A stretch of DNA of 64,000 nucleotides from Candidatus Planktophila versatilis (GCF_002288265.1 NZ_CP016778.1:1261421-1325420); one strand, 5' to 3'. Positions 45,821-55,533 are shown, counted from the stretch's first letter. Translations and numbers: made by a program. Notes: generated by a model not told the origin, from the sequence alone.

Positions 45821-45857
45821 GAAGAACACGCTCCGAAGGATTGTGTAATTCAGGACG

Positions 45858-47045
45858 CTAAGGGTAACTCTCGCCTGTTGATAAGAGAAATTCGCTCGGA
45901 AATACGCGGGATTTTCGATGGCGGGCGGCTAGGCGGGCCAGCAGGAGAATCGAGGCTCCAATCCGGACCAGGGTAATGACTGAATATGCCACAACCGGTA
46001 GACCGAATTTCGCACCAGTAACAGAGGCAAGATGTTGCCAGATTGCGAAGTGATACAAGAGTTCACACCCTTGCCAGAAGAAGAACACGGCCAAATCTTT
46101 CTCATCGATAAGTGCAATCACGGCAAGGGGTGTTAACCAGAGAACATACTGCGGTGAATAGACCTTGCTCACCGCCATCACGATGATGAAGATAAAGATC
46201 GCTGTGTGGGCAAGGGTGGGTGGTTTAGTGAGTTGGAGTAAATAGATGATGAGTGCGGTAATTCCGATGAGTAAACAGAGAACAGATAAATAATTTTGGT
46301 GGGTGAGGTTAAGACCTAAGTTAGAGAGGGCATACCAAATCGAACCCCAGTCAGATCCGCGGTTGAGGTTAAGTGAATAAAAGCGCCACCACCCTTGTGG
46401 TGTTGTGAGAAATACCGGTGCGTTGATTGCAATGAATGTGACAACGGTGATGAGGAAATATTGCGCAAACTTTGCAATCTTTTCTCGGCGAAAGAAGATA
46501 AGCGCGATGGGGATGAGTAAGAAGATGGGGAGAAACTTTGTTGAGATCGAAATTCCAAGAAGTATCGCACTCGGTATCTCTAACTTCTTATCGAAGAAAT
46601 ATATCGAAGCTAACATCGTTGCTATCGCCCAGAGATCCCAGTTGATATAGAGCGAGGCCACTGCAGCCGGTGCCAGCGGGAGTAAATATGCAAATTCGGG
46701 TTTGATCTTAAATGTGATGAAAGAAATAAAGAGAAAGAGCAGTGCTAAGAGAAGTATGTTGATGTGGAAGTAATTAGTTACTCCTTGCGGAATAAGTTTT
46801 GCCGTAACCCACATGATTGCGCCCTGGACAACGGGGTATTCAACAGCGTTCTCGGCACTGGAATAAGCCCATCTGCCTTGATCTAATTCACGTTCGCCAT
46901 ACAGGGCAGGAATATCTGAATAACATGCATGAACATACTGGCCTGGTGATTGCCAGCCTTCGCTGCTGCAGTAATTGAACTTGGCAAAACTTACTAGCGA
47001 AGAAAGAACTGCAAGAAGTAGAACGACGCGAATTCCAACGCGCAT
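45858..47045 (-). CDS. Membrane glycosyltransferase-like protein (GT87/DUF2029 type)
   Basis: A 395-residue polytopic protein with about ten hydrophobic segments. Its N-terminal outer loop carries DIPALYGERELDQGRWAY near residue 42 and EYPVVQGAIMW near residue 68, patterns of the GT-C mannosyltransferase class (GT87) that uses polyprenol-phosphate sugars. A further loop with Tyr and Asp (YINWDLWAIATML near residue 133) is typical. It takes the place of mycobacterial Rv0051 between PBP1 and rpsF. The substrate is unknown; it may decorate wall lipids or glycans. It follows PBP1 by 6 bases, so the two share a transcript. Confidence 0.7.
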   Translation of the reverse strand: MRVGIRVVLLLAVLSSLVSFAKFNYCSSEGWQSPGQYVHACYSDIPALYGERELDQGRWAYSSAENAVEYPVVQGAIMWVTAKLIPQGVTNYFHINILLLALLFLFISFITFKIKPEFAYLLPLAPAAVASLYINWDLWAIATMLASIYFFDKKLEIPSAILLGISISTKFLPIFLLIPIALIFFRREKIAKFAQYFLITVVTFIAINAPVFLTTPQGWWRFYSLNLNRGSDWGSIWYALSNLGLNLTHQNYLSVLCLLIGITALIIYLLQLTKPPTLAHTAIFIFIIVMAVSKVYSPQYVLWLTPLAVIALIDEKDLAVFFFWQGCELLYHFAIWQHLASVTGAKFGLPVVAYSVITLVRIGASILLLARLAARHRKSRVFPSEFLLSTGESYP

Positions 47046-47051
47046 TAGGTA

Positions 47052-48959
47052 TTACTTCTTTCTTGTTTGAATGCCACCACTTGTCATCACGACAGGTTCA
47101 AGGCCGCCAATATTTGCAGGTGCTGGAAAACTCATGATGGGCTCATCTTTCAAAGCGCCCTTCATAAAATAGGTCCAGATTCTTGCCGGGAATGTTCCAC
47201 CTGTCACAGATGTGAGGCCGCCAATTCCATTAAGTGATTCAGATGCGCTATCGCGAAAGAGGGCAACGGAAGCCGCTAGTTGTGGTGTGTATGCGCTAAA
47301 CCACGCTGACGCATTTGATTGCGATGTTCCAGTTTTTCCAGCAGCCGGGCGACCCAAAGCAAGGGCTGCCGATCCGGTTCCGCCATTGACCACACTCTTA
47401 AGTGCGTAGGTGAGATCTGCCATCACCTCTTTAGTAAATACTTCTTGTGTCTGTGCTTTGCCTTGATAGAGCAAGCCTTTATTTGATCCGGTCACAGATG
47501 CAACCATATAAGGCTTTGAGTACACACCTTGGGCGGCAAATGTGGCATAGGAGTTTGCTACATCGATCACATGCGGGCTTGCAACACCTAAGGCAACAGA
47601 TGGGGTTGCAATCATCGCCACATTTTCTGGAATTCCAGCACGTCTAGCTGCATCAACAACTTTATCCAAGCCTGCTTTCATACCCAGGGGCACAAATACA
47701 GTGTTGATGGAGTGTTGGGTTGCGGTGAGTAGATCTACCTGACCCCACCCTTCATCGCCGTAATTCGATACTTCATACGGTCTTCCTAAGTCATCAAAAG
47801 TTTGAGGTGAATCACCATTCCACATCGATGTCATCGGAATTCCAGCTTCAAGGCTGGCAATGAGTGCAAAGGGCTTAAAGGTAGAGCCGGCCAGGGCAAT
47901 GGACTGGGTGGCATCATTTAGTTGTCGAACTACATAATCTTTTCCACCATACATCGCAATGACTTCGCCAGTGCCGGGGCGAATAGCAACAAGTGCGGTG
48001 TGAAGGTTTTCCGGAGCGTCAGCAGGTGTGAATTTATTTACCGCATCAACTGCAGCTTGTTGTGCGCGTTGATCGAGCGTTGTCTTAATGACATAACCGC
48101 CAACAAGTAGCTGGTCTTGAGTAAATCCGAGTTTGCTGAGCTCTTTCTGTACCGCATCAATGATGTAACCCTTGGGACCGCTTAATTGTCCAGATGTTGT
48201 ACGTGGTGCCACTCGCGGGAACTTGGCATCCTTTGCCTCGGCTTCAGTAATCCACTTCTTGTCGAGCATTCCTTGAATGACATAAGCAAATCTATTTTCA
48301 AGTCGGACTGCGTTTTCTTTAGAGAGCGAAGGATCGTAATAACCAGGAGATCGCAAGATACTTGCGATGACTGCAGATTGTGAAATGCTGAGTTGATGAG
48401 CGTTGCGATTGAAGTATTGCTGAGCCGCAGTCTGCACGCCGTATGAACCGCGACCAAAATAAATGGTGTTGAGATAGTTCTCTAAGATCTGATCTTTCGA
48501 GAGCGCATTTTCTAACTTAAGTGAGATAACAAGTTCTTTAATTTTTCTTTGGATTGTGCGACTTGGTGATAAAAATGCGGTCTTTGCATATTGCTGCGTG
48601 ATTGTTGAGCCACCTTCTCCGGTGAGATCTCCTGATCTGAGGTTATTGAGAAGTGCTCGTGCGATGCCGGTTGGGCTAAAGGCGCGATTGGCATAAAAGT
48701 TGCGATCTTCTGCCGCCATCACTGCATAACGTAGACGAAGTGGAATTTTTGCAAGCGGCAAGATTTGTCTGTTCTGAGTTCCTACACGCCCAATTTCAGA
48801 ACCATTTGAATATTGGATGACGGTGGATTGACTATTTACATAGGCATTTGGGTCCGGGATTGAAACAGTAAACCAGGCAAATGCGAAGAGGGTTGCACCC
48901 GCAATAAAACCAAAGCCTGCCAGGAAGATTCCGGCTCGGATCAATTTGGTTTTAATCAT
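47052..48959 (-). CDS. Bifunctional penicillin-binding protein (class A PBP)
   Basis: A 635-residue membrane protein with an N-terminal helix (residues 8-30). The transglycosylase domain shows AEDRNFYANRAFS near residue 82 (catalytic Glu) and EGGSTITQQYAKTAFLS near residue 114. The transpeptidase domain shows the Ser-x-x-Lys STFK (about residue 360), the Ser-x-Asn SIN in TQHSINTVFV and the Lys-Thr-Gly KTG in GKTGTSQSNASAWF near residue 546. It polymerises and crosslinks peptidoglycan. It occupies the conserved ponA1 place between a DUF5318 gene and the GT87-like gene. The C-terminus lacks the long Pro-rich tail of mycobacterial PonA1. Confidence 0.96.
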   Translation of the reverse strand: MIKTKLIRAGIFLAGFGFIAGATLFAFAWFTVSIPDPNAYVNSQSTVIQYSNGSEIGRVGTQNRQILPLAKIPLRLRYAVMAAEDRNFYANRAFSPTGIARALLNNLRSGDLTGEGGSTITQQYAKTAFLSPSRTIQRKIKELVISLKLENALSKDQILENYLNTIYFGRGSYGVQTAAQQYFNRNAHQLSISQSAVIASILRSPGYYDPSLSKENAVRLENRFAYVIQGMLDKKWITEAEAKDAKFPRVAPRTTSGQLSGPKGYIIDAVQKELSKLGFTQDQLLVGGYVIKTTLDQRAQQAAVDAVNKFTPADAPENLHTALVAIRPGTGEVIAMYGGKDYVVRQLNDATQSIALAGSTFKPFALIASLEAGIPMTSMWNGDSPQTFDDLGRPYEVSNYGDEGWGQVDLLTATQHSINTVFVPLGMKAGLDKVVDAARRAGIPENVAMIATPSVALGVASPHVIDVANSYATFAAQGVYSKPYMVASVTGSNKGLLYQGKAQTQEVFTKEVMADLTYALKSVVNGGTGSAALALGRPAAGKTGTSQSNASAWFSAYTPQLAASVALFRDSASESLNGIGGLTSVTGGTFPARIWTYFMKGALKDEPIMSFPAPANIGGLEPVVMTSGGIQTRKK

Positions 48960-48985
48960 TTGGCTAGATTACTGGGTAAATATGT

Positions 48986-49402
48986 CTACTTCAGTGAAGC
49001 GAAGTCTTCATCCTCGAGTGTGCGCTGGCGACGTGGAGCTTTACGCTCGCGGCCATCGCCTAATAAGTATGTAGAGCACAAGTGATTCCAGGAACATTCA
49101 CGACAGACCTCAACGACATACACAGAGAACTCTCCGAACTCTTTCTCCATCTCTGCAAGTTCGGCTCCATTTTTTATACGGCCAGAGAATTGCCCAAGTT
49201 GATCCCCAAATGTGTAACGCAGTTCTACTAGCCCATCTTTCTTACACACTGGGCATTTGCGCTCAGTTTTCTCACCGTGATATTTAGCTGCTCGCATCAG
49301 ATATGGGTCAGCATCACACGCATCGACAACACCTCGAAAGAGAGCGAGCAGGGTTGCACGCTTATCAAGTGAATAATCGATGAACCCTCGTCGAGTCTGC
49401 AT
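48986..49402 (-). CDS. DUF5318 family protein
   Basis: A 138-residue protein of an Actinobacteria-specific family of unknown function. It has two cysteine pairs, CPVC near residue 50 and CREC near residue 98, plus His and further Cys residues near WNHLCSTYLLGD, which could bind one or two zinc ions. The family usually sits directly upstream of the class A PBP gene (Rv0049-Rv0050), as here with a 26-base gap. Cytoplasmic, no signal peptide. Confidence 0.85.
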   Translation of the reverse strand: MQTRRGFIDYSLDKRATLLALFRGVVDACDADPYLMRAAKYHGEKTERKCPVCKKDGLVELRYTFGDQLGQFSGRIKNGAELAEMEKEFGEFSVYVVEVCRECSWNHLCSTYLLGDGRERKAPRRQRTLEDEDFASLK

Positions 49403-49445
49403 AATAGGAGAAGAATAAACCCCTTTACCTAACTACGCTTCTCCT

Positions 49446-50723
49446 ATGACTTTGTGGCAATTGCTCAGAGATCGGAAACTCTTTCGCTTGCTGCGAATCC
49501 GTTGGTCTGGGCAGATCACTGATGGTATTTTTCAAAGCGCGCTTGCCTCTTTTATTCTCTTTTCTCCTGAACGTCAGGCAAGTGCGGTGAATGCGGCGGT
49601 GGCATTTGCTGTTGTGCTGCTGCCCTATTCAATTGTGGGTCCATTTGTTGGAACTCTGCTCGATAGATTCTCTCGCCAACGAGCGATATTTTTCGCTAAC
49701 CTCACTAGGTCGCTCACGCTTGTCGTTATCGCACTCTTAATCTTTAATGGAAGAACTGGGCTAGAAATTACTGTCTTCGTCTTGATTGCATTCGGTGTTA
49801 ATAGATTAATTCTTGCCGGGCTATCTGCCGGAATACCACTGATGACAACACCGAAAGAACTTATTTCCGCTAACGCTCTCGCTGTCACCGGTGGTTCAGT
49901 CTGGGTTGTTATTGGCGGAGGTATTGGCTTAGGTATTCGCCAGCTTCTTGATCTTTCCGGGAGCGCCGATAACGCAGACGCTGTACTAATACTTGCAGCT
50001 TCTCTCGGGTATCTGATTGCTGCACTGCTCACATCTTTGTTGGGAAAGACTGAAATTGGCCCGCGCCCACATGAAATTGTTAAAGGAAGCTTTACCCAAG
50101 GTCTCATTGAAATGCGCGAAGGTTTTCAATTCCTACAAGAGCACGCCGATGCTGCTCGCGGAATTGCAGCAACGGCAATTCACCGCGGAGGTCTGACCGC
50201 CCTTACGCTGACCGCGCTTTTACTAGAAAGAAATACCTTTAATGATCCGGCCGACAGTGAGGCTGGTCTTACCGGATTAAGTGTCACCTTATCTATTGCA
50301 GCTACCGGCTTTGTTATTGGGGCACTTGCCGCTCCTTACGGCGTGCGAAAAGTTGGACGCCATCGTTGGATTCGCTTATCTATCTTTGCCGCAAGTTTTG
50401 GTTCACTCTTACTCGTTATAGATCGCACCCCAATTCTGCTTGGGGCTACCGCATTTTTTGCTGCGATGTGTGGTCAAAGTGTGAAGGTGACAAACGATGC
50501 CTTGGTGCAATCAAAGATTGATGATTACTTCCGTGGTCGAGTCTTTTCGGTCTATGACGTTGTTGTTAATTCAGCAATTGTTACCGGCGCCCTATTTGCC
50601 GCCTGGATCTTGCCCCTCAGTGGTGATTCATGGTTATTGCCACTTATCGTTTCAATCTCCTGGGTACTTGTTGCCACAGTATTGCTACGCCCAGAAAAAT
50701 TCTTTCTTAAGGATGACGCCTAG
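49446..50723 (+). CDS. MFS transporter
   Basis: A 425-residue polytopic protein with about eleven to twelve hydrophobic segments and the MFS loop pattern GTLLDRFSRQRAIF near residue 68, between helices 2 and 3. A second GAP YGVRKVGRHRW loop at the half-way point is present. Members export drugs or metabolites; this subgroup (MFS_3/DHA3-like) is found near pcnB-type genes in some Actinobacteria. Its 3' end overlaps the cca gene by 17 bases, convergently. Substrate unknown. Confidence 0.88.
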   Translation: MTLWQLLRDRKLFRLLRIRWSGQITDGIFQSALASFILFSPERQASAVNAAVAFAVVLLPYSIVGPFVGTLLDRFSRQRAIFFANLTRSLTLVVIALLIFNGRTGLEITVFVLIAFGVNRLILAGLSAGIPLMTTPKELISANALAVTGGSVWVVIGGGIGLGIRQLLDLSGSADNADAVLILAASLGYLIAALLTSLLGKTEIGPRPHEIVKGSFTQGLIEMREGFQFLQEHADAARGIAATAIHRGGLTALTLTALLLERNTFNDPADSEAGLTGLSVTLSIAATGFVIGALAAPYGVRKVGRHRWIRLSIFAASFGSLLLVIDRTPILLGATAFFAAMCGQSVKVTNDALVQSKIDDYFRGRVFSVYDVVVNSAIVTGALFAAWILPLSGDSWLLPLIVSISWVLVATVLLRPEKFFLKDDA

Positions 50724-52185
50724 CTTTCCACCACTGTAATAACTCTTGCGTTGCACGTTCTTCACCCAGCGGACCATGTTCCATGCGTAGCTCCATCAGG
50801 AAATCAAGGGCTTTGCCAACATCAGCTGAAGGTTTGAGATCAAGTAGTTGCATTACTTGCGCGCCATCTAGATCTGGGCGAATCTTTGATAACTCTTCTT
50901 CCTCTTCCAGTTTTGCAATGCGCGCCTCAAGGCCGTCATATGTTCGAGCTAGTCGTTCTGCCTTCTTTGCATTACGAGTAGTGCAATCGGCGCGAGTTAA
51001 TACATGTAAATGTGTGAGTAATTCACCAGCATCGCGCACGTAACGGCGCACCGCAGAGTCAGTCCATTCGTCATCGCCATAACCGTGAAAACGCAGATGC
51101 AAAGCGGTGAGGGTTTCAACGGCGTCGACTGTCTCATTATCAAAGCGGAGCGCCTTCATGCGCGCCTTTGCTAGTCGGGCTCCAACTACTTCATGGTGAT
51201 GAAATGAAACTCCGCCGCCTTCAATAAGGTTACGAGTCTTTGGTTTTCCAATGTCGTGCAGAAGCGCTGCTAGGCGAATGACAAGGTTAGGGCCGCCTAG
51301 TCTGTCTTCTTGCGCAATTGCTTGCTCTAGAACGGTAATGGAATGTTCATACACATCTTTATGGTGATGATGCTCATCAATTTCCAGACGCAGCTTTGGA
51401 ATCTCTGGCAGGACAAGATCAGCGAGACCAGTATCTACCAAAATGGTAATTCCAAGTCGTGGGTTTTCTGACATCAGCATTTTTATAAACTCATCGCGCA
51501 CCCGCTCAGCCGAAATAATCGAGATGCGAGAAGCCATCGCTGTCATTGCTGCAGTGACTTCTGGATCAATTGCAAAGTTAAGTTGACTTGCAAAACGAGC
51601 AGCACGCATCATGCGAAGTGGATCATCTGAAAATGACTGTTCGGCACTTGCTGGTGTTCTTAATACTTTCTTCGCTAAATCTTCCAGCCCACCAAATGGA
51701 TCGATAAATTCTGGTTCGGTTCCTGTGAGCTCTAGCGCCATCGAGTTAACGGTGAAATCTCGTCTGGAGAGATCTCCTTCAATGTTGTCACCAAATTCAA
51801 CATCTGGATTACGAGAATTCTCTTCGTATTTCTCTGATCGATACGTAGTTACTTCAACAGTGACATCACCGAGTTTGGCTGCAACTGTGCCAAAGAGAAT
51901 TCCGGTATCCCAAGTATTATCTGCCCATGCTTTAAGTATTTTCTTTGTCTCATGTGGGTGCGCATCTGTTGTGAAATCTAAATCATTTCCAAGTCGACCC
52001 AAGATTGCATCGCGCACAGGGCCACCCACGAGTGCAAGGCGAAAACCACTGGCGGTGAAAGCTTGGGCAAGTGATGATGCCGCTGGCGCGTTTGCGATGA
52101 GGGAGCGGATAGCCAACTCGGCGGCTGCCCCAAAATTGCTCTTCTCTGCGCTCACAATAGATAAGCGTAGTCGCGTACTCTTCAT
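50707..52185 (-). CDS. cca: CCA tRNA nucleotidyltransferase
   Basis: A 492-residue (or 482-residue) enzyme adding CCA to tRNA 3' ends, needed because the tRNA genes here lack encoded CCA. The head domain shows GGPVRDAILGRLGNDLDFTT near residue 55 with the catalytic Asp pair, and RRDFTVNSMAL near residue 141. The HD domain motif LLHDIGKPKTRN is near residue 312. ATG at 52185 lies only two bases from the divergent Nudix start; GTG at 52155 is an alternative start that would leave more room for promoters. In Mycobacterium the same pair is pcnB and mutT4. Confidence 0.95.
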   Translation of the reverse strand: MKSTRLRLSIVSAEKSNFGAAAELAIRSLIANAPAASSLAQAFTASGFRLALVGGPVRDAILGRLGNDLDFTTDAHPHETKKILKAWADNTWDTGILFGTVAAKLGDVTVEVTTYRSEKYEENSRNPDVEFGDNIEGDLSRRDFTVNSMALELTGTEPEFIDPFGGLEDLAKKVLRTPASAEQSFSDDPLRMMRAARFASQLNFAIDPEVTAAMTAMASRISIISAERVRDEFIKMLMSENPRLGITILVDTGLADLVLPEIPKLRLEIDEHHHHKDVYEHSITVLEQAIAQEDRLGGPNLVIRLAALLHDIGKPKTRNLIEGGGVSFHHHEVVGARLAKARMKALRFDNETVDAVETLTALHLRFHGYGDDEWTDSAVRRYVRDAGELLTHLHVLTRADCTTRNAKKAERLARTYDGLEARIAKLEEEEELSKIRPDLDGAQVMQLLDLKPSADVGKALDFLMELRMEHGPLGEERATQELLQWWKARRHP

Positions 52186-52187
52186 CT

Positions 52188-52784
52188 ATGACCCCGGCAC
52201 CTGGTGCGGGCAGCGAAGGTACGAAGAAAAAGCGTAGGCGCAAGCGCCCAGCTCATCGCTCCCCACAATCTCAAGATGTAACGACCCCCACCGCCCCTAA
52301 TGCAGAGCGCGCAAAAAAAGCACCAGCAAAAGTTGTTTATGCCAAACGAGTAGATGAAGTCAGCGCCGGTGGACTTGTCGTTGATGCCAGCGGAAAACTT
52401 GGCCTGCTTATCGGCCGTCGCGATCTTAAAGATACGACCGGCAAGAGAATTCTCTGGTCACTGCCAAAGGGACATATTGAAGAGGGTGAAACTCCAGAAG
52501 AAGCGGCCTTGCGCGAAGTGCAAGAGGAGACCGGCATCGTCTCTGTTATTGAAAAATCTTTGGGTGTAATTGATTTCTGGTTTATGGCAGGTGGGAAGAG
52601 AATTCATAAAACTGTTCATCATTATTTATTCCGAGAAAATGGCGGGGTACTGGCGGCGCAGGAGAGTGAAGTAGATGAGGTTGCATGGTTCCCGCTTGCT
52701 GAAATCGTGGAACGCCTTGCTTATCCTGACGAGAAGAAATTAATTGCGCGAACAAATGCGGCGCAGGAAATGTCTGCGCTATGA
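52188..52784 (+). CDS. Nudix hydrolase (MutT4-like)
   Basis: A 198-residue protein with a basic, Lys/Arg- and Pro-rich N-terminal extension (residues 1-50) and a Nudix domain. The Nudix box GHIEEGETPEEAALREVQ plus EETGI lies near residues 91-113 and has all the Glu residues needed for metal binding. Substrates are nucleoside diphosphate derivatives; MutT4 is the syntenic homologue. It overlaps the DUF6049 gene by 4 bases (ATGA) and starts two bases from the divergent cca start. Confidence 0.92.
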   Translation: MTPAPGAGSEGTKKKRRRKRPAHRSPQSQDVTTPTAPNAERAKKAPAKVVYAKRVDEVSAGGLVVDASGKLGLLIGRRDLKDTTGKRILWSLPKGHIEEGETPEEAALREVQEETGIVSVIEKSLGVIDFWFMAGGKRIHKTVHHYLFRENGGVLAAQESEVDEVAWFPLAEIVERLAYPDEKKLIARTNAAQEMSAL

Positions 52785-53875
52785 AGAAGGTAGCAATAGT
52801 TCTGTTGGCACTCATTGCCTTTGGTGTGACGCCTGCAGATGCTGCAACTCCAGTTGTAAGAATTACTGATAAACCTCATAAAGATTTCGAGGGCAAATTT
52901 CGCAATAATGAATTAGCAACGTTGATCACTCCCGAAGGTAAGTTAGGCAAAATTGTCTATAACCCAGCGAACTCGCGAAAAACGTGGGTGATAGACCCAG
53001 CTCTTATTGATGAGATCGCAGATATGGCAGATGGTTATTCGATTGCGGGCGAAGAAGATAAAGCAGGGCAATTAGCTGCACAGAGTTGGTTATTTGCCTT
53101 GAAGTTTACGACGCTTAATAATCCGGTTATCGCGCTGCCGTATGGCAACCCAGATCAATCTCTTGCAAAGCGATTAGCGCCAAGTGAGTTACGTTTCTAC
53201 TCGCTATTTGGAAAGCAGCGATTAGAACTTCAATTAGGTCGGCCTGTTATTGCCGAAAATGGGTGGAGCAAAGGGGCATCGCGCCTTAATTCTCCATTTA
53301 AAGCTCTGTATACAGAGAACCGCAGGATGCTCACTGGACTTTCTACAATCTCAACCGCCCCTGAAATCACCGCTCTTCGGGCGCGACTTGGCACGGTAAT
53401 GAATCCAGCACTTGATGAAAGTGAACGCGTCTTTTTCTCTTACTCAGCAACGCGTGCGGTTCAGGCAATGACTGCCAAGCTGCGCGTGATTCCAGGTCGA
53501 TATCAACTCACTTCTACTACCGCTAAGTTGCCGGTGACTTTGGTAAATAGTTTTGACACACCAACTGTTGTAAATCTTTCTCTCATTCCGCTGAACTCAC
53601 GTATCACAATTGAGAATGTAAATAACATCCAGTTAGCTGCAAAATCGCGGCAGCAGTTAACACTGGAGGTAAATGTCATTGCTCCGGGATCTGTCCTTGT
53701 GAATGCCCAATTTATGAATAGTGAAGGGCAGTTAGTTGGTGAGCAATCTGAGCTAGCCTTGAGCGCGACGATCATAGATTCTCGTGTTGCGTGGTTTACA
53801 ACGGCTGCTGCAGTTCTATTGTTCTTAGGTGCAATTACGCAATCTGTTCGAAGAGTGCGAAAGAGTCGTAAATGA
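52781..53875 (+). CDS. Short DUF6049-like membrane-anchored protein
   Basis: A 364-residue exported protein: signal peptide (residues 1-21, ending ADA), a mixed extracellular domain, and a C-terminal transmembrane helix (about residues 336-354) followed by a basic tail. The segment TWVIDPALIDEIADMADGY near residue 69 and the beta-rich RYQLTSTTAKLPVTLVNSF region near residue 237 resemble the DUF6049 family found between the Nudix and murJ genes. Family members are usually about 700-800 residues, so this copy is roughly half-size. It may act with MurJ in wall building. The assignment rests on position and weak sequence likeness. Confidence 0.6.
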   Translation: MKKVAIVLLALIAFGVTPADAATPVVRITDKPHKDFEGKFRNNELATLITPEGKLGKIVYNPANSRKTWVIDPALIDEIADMADGYSIAGEEDKAGQLAAQSWLFALKFTTLNNPVIALPYGNPDQSLAKRLAPSELRFYSLFGKQRLELQLGRPVIAENGWSKGASRLNSPFKALYTENRRMLTGLSTISTAPEITALRARLGTVMNPALDESERVFFSYSATRAVQAMTAKLRVIPGRYQLTSTTAKLPVTLVNSFDTPTVVNLSLIPLNSRITIENVNNIQLAAKSRQQLTLEVNVIAPGSVLVNAQFMNSEGQLVGEQSELALSATIIDSRVAWFTTAAAVLLFLGAITQSVRRVRKSRK

Positions 53876-55506
53876 AAAATAACGAACTCTTTCGCGCCTC
53901 TGGAATCATGGCGATAGGAACAATACTTTCCCGAATTACCGGTTTTGTTCGCGCACTGCTTGCTGTCGCCGTGCTTGGTACCGCACTCTTAGCTGACACA
54001 TTTAACGTTGCAAATACCATGCCTAACATTTTGTATAACTTACTTGTTGGTGGTGCGCTCACCGCCATCTTTGTTCCTCAACTAGTGAGATCTTTTGAAG
54101 ATCACGATGGTGGCCATGGTTTCGCTTCCAGACTTGTCACAACTATTTCTCTTATTCTCCTCGTACTTGTTGCAGTGGGAGTAATTTTTGCGCCCGCACT
54201 TGTTCGTTTATATGCACCTGAATTTTCTACTCCTGGCTTTGAAACTGAGCAAGAGATTGCAGTTGCCTTTACTCGCTATTGCTTGCCACAAATCTTCTTC
54301 CTTGGTCTCTTTACAATGCTCGGTCAGGTTGCAAACGCCCGTGGTTCATTCGCGCCACTAATGTGGGCGCCGATTGCAAATAACCTGGTTGTGATCGTTG
54401 TTTTTGCCGCCGTTCTCATCACTGAGCGCTCACTAGCGCTGGGCACAATTACAGATCTGCAAGTACAGATTCTGGGTTGGGGCACGACGCTGGGTGTTGT
54501 TGTGCAAGCGTTGATTTTGATTCCGGTAGTTAAGCGCTCTGGAATTCATATTCGCCCCATGTTTGGTCTTGGCGGGCTCGGTAAATCTTTCGGTCTAGCC
54601 GGGTGGACTTTGATCTACGTACTTATCTCTCAACTCGGTTATTTGGTAACAGTAAATGTTGCAACAAGTGCCGCGGTGCGAAGTGCCCAAGCTGGAATAA
54701 CAACAGGTGTTGGTTTTACTCCATTTACTAGCGCTTACTACATCATGCTCTTGCCATATTCGATCGTCACAATTTCAATTGTGACAGCGCTGCTTCCTCA
54801 CTTATCACGACTTGCAATAGCTAAGGATATTGAAGAGGTGCGCAAGCAGCTCATTCGCGCAATTCGAATGGTGGCTGTTGTCACCGTGCCCAGCGCTGTT
54901 GCGTTACTTCTCTTTGGCCCGCTGATGACTCAATCCCTCTATTTAGGAATTTCGCTAGAAGATGCCCGTTACATTGGTTTTGTTCTTTCGGCGCTCAGTA
55001 TCGGTCTCGTTGCTTTTTCAATCAACTTAATTTTGATTCGTGGCTTTAACGCATTTGAAGATACTAAAACGCAGGTGTTATCTATCTTGATTATTAACAT
55101 CATCTCTGTTGCTTTATCTTATGTATTCCTGGAAACTTTAGATAGTTATTGGGTGACAGTGGGACTCGGTTTAGCGTTTTCAGTCAGTTACATCGTTGGG
55201 CTTTTTATTACTATCTCTTTATTGAAAAAACATATCGGGCGGTTACAAGTTGGTGATTTTGCCGCTCAACATGGGCTTCTGTTAATTGCATCCTTTGTGG
55301 GAATGCTTCCATTTTTTGCAATCGCTTTCTACTTCGATTGGGCTTATGACGATGCCTCCCTTGCCCTTCGTGCTATTCGATTGCTCTTTATTCTTGCGGG
55401 AAGTGGGATTGCCTATCTCTTTATTGCCAGAGCTCTGAAAGTGAGTGAAGTCTCAGGGCTTAGAGGGTTCGTTGCCGCTACCCTGCGCCGGCGTCGCGAT
55501 AAGTAA
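53872..55506 (+). CDS. murJ: Lipid II flippase MurJ
   Basis: A 544-residue polytopic protein of the MviN/MurJ family with about fourteen hydrophobic segments. The N-terminal signature is SGIMAIGTILSRITGFVRALL (about residues 10-30), with the Arg and the NTMPNILYNLLVGGALTAIF segment near residue 47. It flips lipid II across the membrane for peptidoglycan synthesis. Start ATG overlaps the DUF6049 stop by 4 bases. No intracellular pseudokinase domain is fused, unlike mycobacterial MviN, which is about 1180 residues. Confidence 0.96.
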   Translation: MKNNELFRASGIMAIGTILSRITGFVRALLAVAVLGTALLADTFNVANTMPNILYNLLVGGALTAIFVPQLVRSFEDHDGGHGFASRLVTTISLILLVLVAVGVIFAPALVRLYAPEFSTPGFETEQEIAVAFTRYCLPQIFFLGLFTMLGQVANARGSFAPLMWAPIANNLVVIVVFAAVLITERSLALGTITDLQVQILGWGTTLGVVVQALILIPVVKRSGIHIRPMFGLGGLGKSFGLAGWTLIYVLISQLGYLVTVNVATSAAVRSAQAGITTGVGFTPFTSAYYIMLLPYSIVTISIVTALLPHLSRLAIAKDIEEVRKQLIRAIRMVAVVTVPSAVALLLFGPLMTQSLYLGISLEDARYIGFVLSALSIGLVAFSINLILIRGFNAFEDTKTQVLSILIINIISVALSYVFLETLDSYWVTVGLGLAFSVSYIVGLFITISLLKKHIGRLQVGDFAAQHGLLLIASFVGMLPFFAIAFYFDWAYDDASLALRAIRLLFILAGSGIAYLFIARALKVSEVSGLRGFVAATLRRRRDK

Positions 55507-55533
55507 TTCTGTTAAGCGCGATATTCTCACCCT

